A DNA stretch of 9,850 bases. It comes from Candidatus Pollutiaquabacter sp. GTDB taxonomy: Bacteria > Bacteroidota > Bacteroidia > AKYH767-A > 2013-40CM-41-45. The stretch is taken from assembly GCA_903854075.1 (NCBI GenBank), contig CAINVI010000037.1, positions 1 through 9,850 on the forward strand. The letters are read 5' to 3'. Positions 6,594 to 9,850 of this stretch are shown here, in pieces. The notes under the pieces were generated by a model. The model was not told the origin of the DNA. It saw nothing but the letters and a program-made list of their open reading frames with translations, and did not search any database. The number at the start of each line of letters is the position of its first letter. Position 1 is the stretch's first letter. Made by a program: the position numbers and the translations under genes.

Positions 6594-6959
6594 TTATTCC
6601 AGCGTGTCGGAGACAATTACTGTTCCGTTAATTGGACAAGTCGAGCTTTGTAAAGCACGAACGCCACCGTTCAGCAAAATATAACCGGATACCGTTTGTG
6701 AAACGGATGATGTGTTTTGTGCGACCAGTAACAACGTATCGCCGGCTTTGGCGTCGAACGAATAGGCGAATGAATCGTTTTGGTGGAAGAAGTTTTGCAT
6801 CACTCCATTCGGGCCTGTGCAGGAAACGAAACAATCCGTGCAACGGATTTGGTAACTGACCGTACGCTTAACCGCTGGTGTTGAATCGCCACCATCCTTT
6901 TTACAAGCAAAAATGGCAATCATGGCAATGGCTAGCAGGAAGAGTTTGTTTGCTTTCAT
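6594..6959 (-). CDS. Small cysteine-containing lipoprotein of unknown family
   Basis: I do not recognise a family. The protein is 121 residues from the ATG at 6959. An in-frame GTG lies one codon upstream (6962), but ATG followed by AAA gives the more typical signal (MKANKLFLLAIAMIAIFAC). The lipobox is IFAC with Cys19 lipidated, followed by KKDGGDS, a common linker start in Bacteroidota lipoproteins. The mature part has C40-x2-C43-x3-C47 in SYQIRCTDCFVSCTGPNG and a further C108 near the C-terminus (STCPING). Alternating hydrophobic segments suggest a small beta-sandwich. The four cysteines could form disulfides or bind metal. The gene lies 20 bases after era and 15 bases before the acylase gene on the same strand, so co-transcription is likely. 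Confidence 0.8.
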   Translation of the reverse strand: MKANKLFLLAIAMIAIFACKKDGGDSTPAVKRTVSYQIRCTDCFVSCTGPNGVMQNFFHQNDSFAYSFDAKAGDTLLLVAQNTSSVSQTVSGYILLNGGVRALQSSTCPINGTVIVSDTLE

Positions 6960-6979
6960 CACTTGACGGTAGTGGTTGG

Positions 6980-7858
6980 TTATAATGTATAGCCGAAGCG
7001 TTTCAGCTTGGATTCTTTTTTGCGCCAGTCTTTTTCGACTTTAACAAAAAGCTCAAGAAATACTTTTCGTCCGGTGAAGTCTTCCAGGTCTTTTCGCGCT
7101 TCCGTTCCGATACGTTTGATGGATACCCCTTTGCGTCCGATCAGGATGCCTTTTTGAGAATCGCGCTCCACGTAAATCACCGCTCCAATTCGTAAAATGT
7201 TGGGTTCTTCTTTATAGGATTCCACTTCCACGGTACAGGCGTACGGAATCTCTTCCTGAAAATGCATGAAGATTTTTTCACGAATGAATTCGGCTGTGAA
7301 GAAGCGCATGGAGGCATCGCTCAATTCTCCTTTGGGGAAAAAGGCCGGTCCTTCCGGTAATAATTTCAGCAGCGTGTCCTTGACGAGGTCTACATTGAAA
7401 TCAGTGAGCGCAGAACAAGGAATGATGGCGTGCGGATTAACAGCTTTTTTCCAGCCGTGTACCAGTTTGTTGATCTCGTTCTGCGTCGAGTTGTCGACTT
7501 TGTTGATGACGATGATGACCGGTACTCCGATGGCTTGAATACGTTTCACCAATTCGGGATCGGTGTAGCCTTCGCTCAGGTCGGTGATGAAAAGTACCGC
7601 GTCCGCATCTTCGAGTGAAGCGGCTACAAACTCCATCATCTTTTGGTGGAGTAGATAATGCGGTTCCAGGATCCCGGGTGTATCGGAAAAGACGATCTGA
7701 AAATCCTCGGCATTCAAGATGCCTTTGATACGGTGCCGGGTGGTCTGGGCCTTGGGCGTAACGATTGAGAGGTGTTCGCCGATGAATCGGTTCATCAACG
7801 TGGATTTTCCTACGTTCGGTCGTCCGATAATACTCACAAATCCAGCCTTATGCCCCAT
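6980..7858 (-). CDS. era: GTPase Era, 30S ribosome assembly factor
   Basis: A 292-residue protein, the normal length for Era. The N-terminal GTPase domain shows G1 GRPNVGKS (12-19), the switch I region QTTRHR (38-43), G3 DTPG (59-62), G4 NKVD (119-122) and G5 SAL (149-151). The linker PKGELSDASMRFFTAEFIREKIF is Era-like. The C-terminal type II KH domain has the GRKG loop (241-244) and ends in VKVEKDWRKKESKLKRFGY. Era is known to bind the 3' end of 16S rRNA through its KH domain and to couple GTP hydrolysis to small-subunit maturation. It acts in the cytoplasm, partly at the membrane. It is the first gene of the minus-strand cluster era, lipoprotein, acylase, and diverges from the tRNA-fMet and der side with 68 bases between. 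I see no convincing minus-strand -7 element in that gap. Confidence 0.98.
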   Translation of the reverse strand: MGHKAGFVSIIGRPNVGKSTLMNRFIGEHLSIVTPKAQTTRHRIKGILNAEDFQIVFSDTPGILEPHYLLHQKMMEFVAASLEDADAVLFITDLSEGYTDPELVKRIQAIGVPVIIVINKVDNSTQNEINKLVHGWKKAVNPHAIIPCSALTDFNVDLVKDTLLKLLPEGPAFFPKGELSDASMRFFTAEFIREKIFMHFQEEIPYACTVEVESYKEEPNILRIGAVIYVERDSQKGILIGRKGVSIKRIGTEARKDLEDFTGRKVFLELFVKVEKDWRKKESKLKRFGYTL

Positions 7859-7905
7859 TTTGAACTATTTTTTGGAAAAATCCTACTTGGTAAAGAAAGT
7901 AATTA

Positions 7906-7913
7906 TATCTTTG
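7906..7913 (+). promoter_or_regulatory. Promoter -7 element of tRNA-fMet (TATCTTTG)
   Basis: TATCTTTG matches the Bacteroidota consensus TAnnTTTG exactly and ends 13 bases before the tRNA. A CTTG at 7886-7889, 16 bases upstream, may serve as the -33 element, although that spacing is on the short side. It lies in the gap shared with the divergent era gene. Confidence 0.78.
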
Positions 7914-7926
7914 CAGTCCAAAACAG

Positions 7927-7999
<73 letters not shown>

Positions 8000-8005
8000 C
8001 CGAAG

Positions 8006-8034
8006 AAAAGAGCCGAAGAAATTCGGCTCTTTTT
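8006..8034 (+). terminator. Strong intrinsic terminator of tRNA-fMet
   Basis: AAAAGAGCCGAA (8006-8017) is perfectly complementary to TTCGGCTCTTTT (8022-8033) across a GAAA tetraloop (8018-8021), ending in five T residues. It begins 7 bases after the tRNA. Its near-symmetry means it could act in both directions, but no minus-strand gene feeds it. It should insulate der from tRNA transcription. Confidence 0.92.
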
Positions 8035-8061
8035 GTTCAAATCCACTAATACCTACTCATC

Positions 8062-9381
8062 GTGTCGAACATCATTGCTATCGTCGGTCGTCCTAATGTC
8101 GGTAAATCGACCTTATTCAATCGGCTAACCGAATCGCGGAAAGCGATCGTCGACGAGCAGAGCGGTGTTACCCGCGATCGTCACTACGGCCACTCGGAAT
8201 GGAACGGACGTCGTTTCAGTGTCATCGATACCGGCGGATATGTCCGTGGTTCTGACGATGAATTTGAAGGGGAGATTCGCAAGCAAGTGGAAATTGCTGT
8301 CCAGGATTCCGATCTCGTCATTTTTGTGGTCGATGTGGAAGCCGGTGTTACTGATCTCGACGATGCTGTAGCTGCGTTGTTGCGTAAATCGGGAAAGAAG
8401 GTTTTCCTCGTCGCCAATAAGGTTGATCATTCACAGCGTGCCAACGATTCGGCAGTCTTCTACAGTTTCGGTTTAGGTGATCCCTATTGCATTTCCGCAA
8501 TCAACGGCTCCGGAACAGGTGAGCTGCTCGATGATATCGTGCTGGCATTACCTAATGAGAAAGACGATTTCGAAGAAGATATCCCCAAGTTCGCTATCAT
8601 TGGTCAGCCCAACGTCGGGAAGTCTTCGTTGCTGAATATGTTGACCGGTGAAGAGCGAAGTATTGTCACGCCTGTGGCGGGTACCACTCGCGATACCATT
8701 CACCAGCGATACAATAAATTCGGACACGATTTTTATTTGGTGGATACCGCCGGTGTGCGCCGTAAGGCTCGTGTAAAGGAAGATCTTGAATTCTATTCGG
8801 TACTCCGTTCTATTCGCGCCATTGAAGATTCGGATGTCTGTATCTTCATGATCGATGCGGAAAAAGGAGTCCACGCACAGGATCTTGCGATTTTTCACCT
8901 GATCGAAAAAAACCGTAAAGGAGTTGTTATTGTAGTGAACAAGTGGGATTTGATGGAAAAGGATAATTCTTCCGTTAAGAAATTCACGGACTACATCGAG
9001 ACCAAAATCGCGCCCTTCAACGATGTGCCGATCGTATTTACCTCTGTACACGAAAAGCAGCGCGTATTCAAAGCCCTCGAAGAGGCCGTACGCGTGTACG
9101 AAAATCGCAGCCGTAAAATCAAAACTTCTGCACTCAATGATTTCTTGTTGCCGTTGATTGAAAATTATCCGCCGCCGACTATTAAAGGTAAGTACATCAA
9201 GATCAAGTACGTCACCCAGTTGCCGACACGCACACCGCAGTTCGCCTTTTTCTGTAATCTGCCGCAATACCTCAACGAGTCGTACCGCCGATTTTTGGAA
9301 AATAAAATGCGTGAAAAGTTCGATTTTTCCGGCGTTCCCATCGAAATTTACTTCCGTTCCAAAGGGAAACAGGAAGATTGA
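8062..9381 (+). CDS. der: Ribosome assembly GTPase Der (EngA)
   Basis: A 439-residue protein with the unique tandem-GTPase layout of Der. G domain 1 has GRPNVGKS (9-16), DTGG (56-59), NKVD (119-122) and SAINGSGTGELLD. G domain 2 has GQPNVGKS (181-188), switch AGTTRD (206-211), DTAG (228-231) and NKWD (293-296). The C-terminal KH-like domain (about 355-435) contains YPPPTIKGKYIKIKYVTQ and ends GVPIEIYFRSKGK. Der binds 23S rRNA and is required for 50S subunit maturation in characterised bacteria. The start is GTG at 8062: an in-frame TAA lies 15 bases upstream (8047-8049) with no ATG between, and SNIIAIVGRPNVGKS fits the family N-terminus exactly. The gene begins 27 bases after the tRNA-fMet terminator, so its promoter must overlap that region; no good -7 element is visible there. 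Confidence 0.98.
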   Translation: MSNIIAIVGRPNVGKSTLFNRLTESRKAIVDEQSGVTRDRHYGHSEWNGRRFSVIDTGGYVRGSDDEFEGEIRKQVEIAVQDSDLVIFVVDVEAGVTDLDDAVAALLRKSGKKVFLVANKVDHSQRANDSAVFYSFGLGDPYCISAINGSGTGELLDDIVLALPNEKDDFEEDIPKFAIIGQPNVGKSSLLNMLTGEERSIVTPVAGTTRDTIHQRYNKFGHDFYLVDTAGVRRKARVKEDLEFYSVLRSIRAIEDSDVCIFMIDAEKGVHAQDLAIFHLIEKNRKGVVIVVNKWDLMEKDNSSVKKFTDYIETKIAPFNDVPIVFTSVHEKQRVFKALEEAVRVYENRSRKIKTSALNDFLLPLIENYPPPTIKGKYIKIKYVTQLPTRTPQFAFFCNLPQYLNESYRRFLENKMREKFDFSGVPIEIYFRSKGKQED

Positions 9382-9396
9382 TCAATTGGCATATTT

Positions 9397-9423
9397 TTTG
9401 TCAGGATGTGTACACTATATTTG
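9397..9423 (+). promoter_or_regulatory. Promoter of the gene starting at 9441
   Basis: TATATTTG at 9416-9423 is an exact TAnnTTTG -7 element, 17 bases before the start codon. A TTTG inside a T-run (9397-9400) could be the -33 element, although its 15-base spacing is short. This promoter suggests the gene is transcribed separately from der, although I see no terminator after der. Confidence 0.7.
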
Positions 9424-9440
9424 TGTAAACAACTGATATT

Positions 9441-9850
9441 ATGCTGTTCCGATTCTTCCTGTCGTTACTTGTAGTATGGATAACTGCCCTGAACGTTCGT
9501 GCGCAGGCGGATTTTTCCGTTACCATCAACTTTAAAAGCAAGGCGCCGGAAGCGGCGCAACTGTTTATTGATCGTTCCTACCTAAGCGCCACGCTGGAAT
9601 CTACTGATGTTAATTTCCAGCAAGGAACAGCTGTTCTTAATGCGCGGGTAGCCAAGCCGCGCATTGCCGAGCTGAAGTACGGCGATTTCTTCATGATGAT
9701 TTATGTGGAACCCGCCGGTGATTTGACGTTCACGGTGGATGCTTCCGTTACACCAGCACAAGTTTCGCTGAGCGGACGATCAGCTGGAGCCAACGGCATC
9801 GTACAGCAGTTTTATCAGAATTTTTCCAAAGAGTTTACCGACTCCCTGCA
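9441..9850 (+). CDS. Exported protein, N-terminal part, possibly TlpA/thioredoxin-like
   Basis: An open frame from ATG 9441 runs off the end of the window, leaving 136 visible codons. The first 22 residues (MLFRFFLSLLVVWITALNVRAQ) form a signal peptide with a likely cut after the RA before Gln22. The mature part is beta-rich (ADFSVTINFKSKAPEAAQLF), with FFMMIYVEPAGDLTFTVDAS at about 82-101, followed by VSLSGRSAGANGIVQQFYQNF. The pattern 'VEPAGDL..' then 'SGRSAGAN..' resembles the N-terminal domain in front of thioredoxin folds in Bacteroidota TlpA-like proteins. That is an inference; the diagnostic CxxC would lie beyond the window. A perfect -7 element precedes it. Confidence 0.75.
   Translation, partial: MLFRFFLSLLVVWITALNVRAQADFSVTINFKSKAPEAAQLFIDRSYLSATLESTDVNFQQGTAVLNARVAKPRIAELKYGDFFMMIYVEPAGDLTFTVDASVTPAQVSLSGRSAGANGIVQQFYQNFSKEFTDSL

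Noticed and set aside
6960..6962. GTG as the start of the small lipoprotein
   Set aside because: The ATG one codon later gives a standard MKxNK lipoprotein signal; GTG adds only one residue and cannot be excluded, but it is less likely.
8548..9267. 239-codon open frame on the minus strand, antisense to der
   Set aside because: It lies wholly inside der, shows no recognisable domain, signal or start context, and is explained by the codon composition of the real gene.

Overview
The window reads as a chromosomal piece of a Bacteroidota bacterium. Four signs support this: a type IX secretion C-terminal sorting domain on an exported hydrolase, lipoproteins with the short lipobox typical of the phylum, exact TAnnTTTG -7 promoter elements in front of both tRNA genes and the last gene, and the absence of clear Shine-Dalgarno sequences. 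I cannot name the genus. No mobile element, CRISPR array or defence locus is visible.

Layout from left to right. Positions 1-906 hold the end of a TPR-repeat protein. Positions 911-1147 hold a dense intergenic repeat block made of CAGTC-type units and their reverse complement. A fasciclin-domain lipoprotein follows on the minus strand (1212-1808) with its own intrinsic terminator. Positions 1809-2460 are AT-rich and hold no credible gene, but carry a diverged copy of the repeat. A tRNA-Arg(CCG) lies on the minus strand (2461-2535), with promoter and terminator. A further repeat block (2690-2824) precedes an exported serine hydrolase with a T9SS sorting domain (2869-4179, plus strand). That gene converges, with 8 bases between stops, on a minus-strand cluster reading era (6980-7858), a small Cys-rich lipoprotein (6594-6959) and a membrane-anchored penicillin-acylase-family amidase (4188-6578). 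Initiator tRNA-fMet (7927-7999, plus strand) with a strong terminator separates era from der (8062-9381, plus strand). The window ends inside an exported protein resembling the N-terminal part of TlpA-like proteins (from 9441).

Functionally, the right half is a translation and ribosome-assembly neighbourhood: Era acts in 30S assembly, Der in 50S assembly, and the initiator tRNA lies between them. The rest is mostly cell-envelope and secreted proteins: two lipoproteins, a T9SS cargo hydrolase, an Ntn-hydrolase amidase and the exported partial protein. I do not see a clear new multi-gene system. The least explained content is the composite intergenic repeat family (three blocks within 2 kb) and the small Cys-rich lipoprotein between era and the acylase gene.
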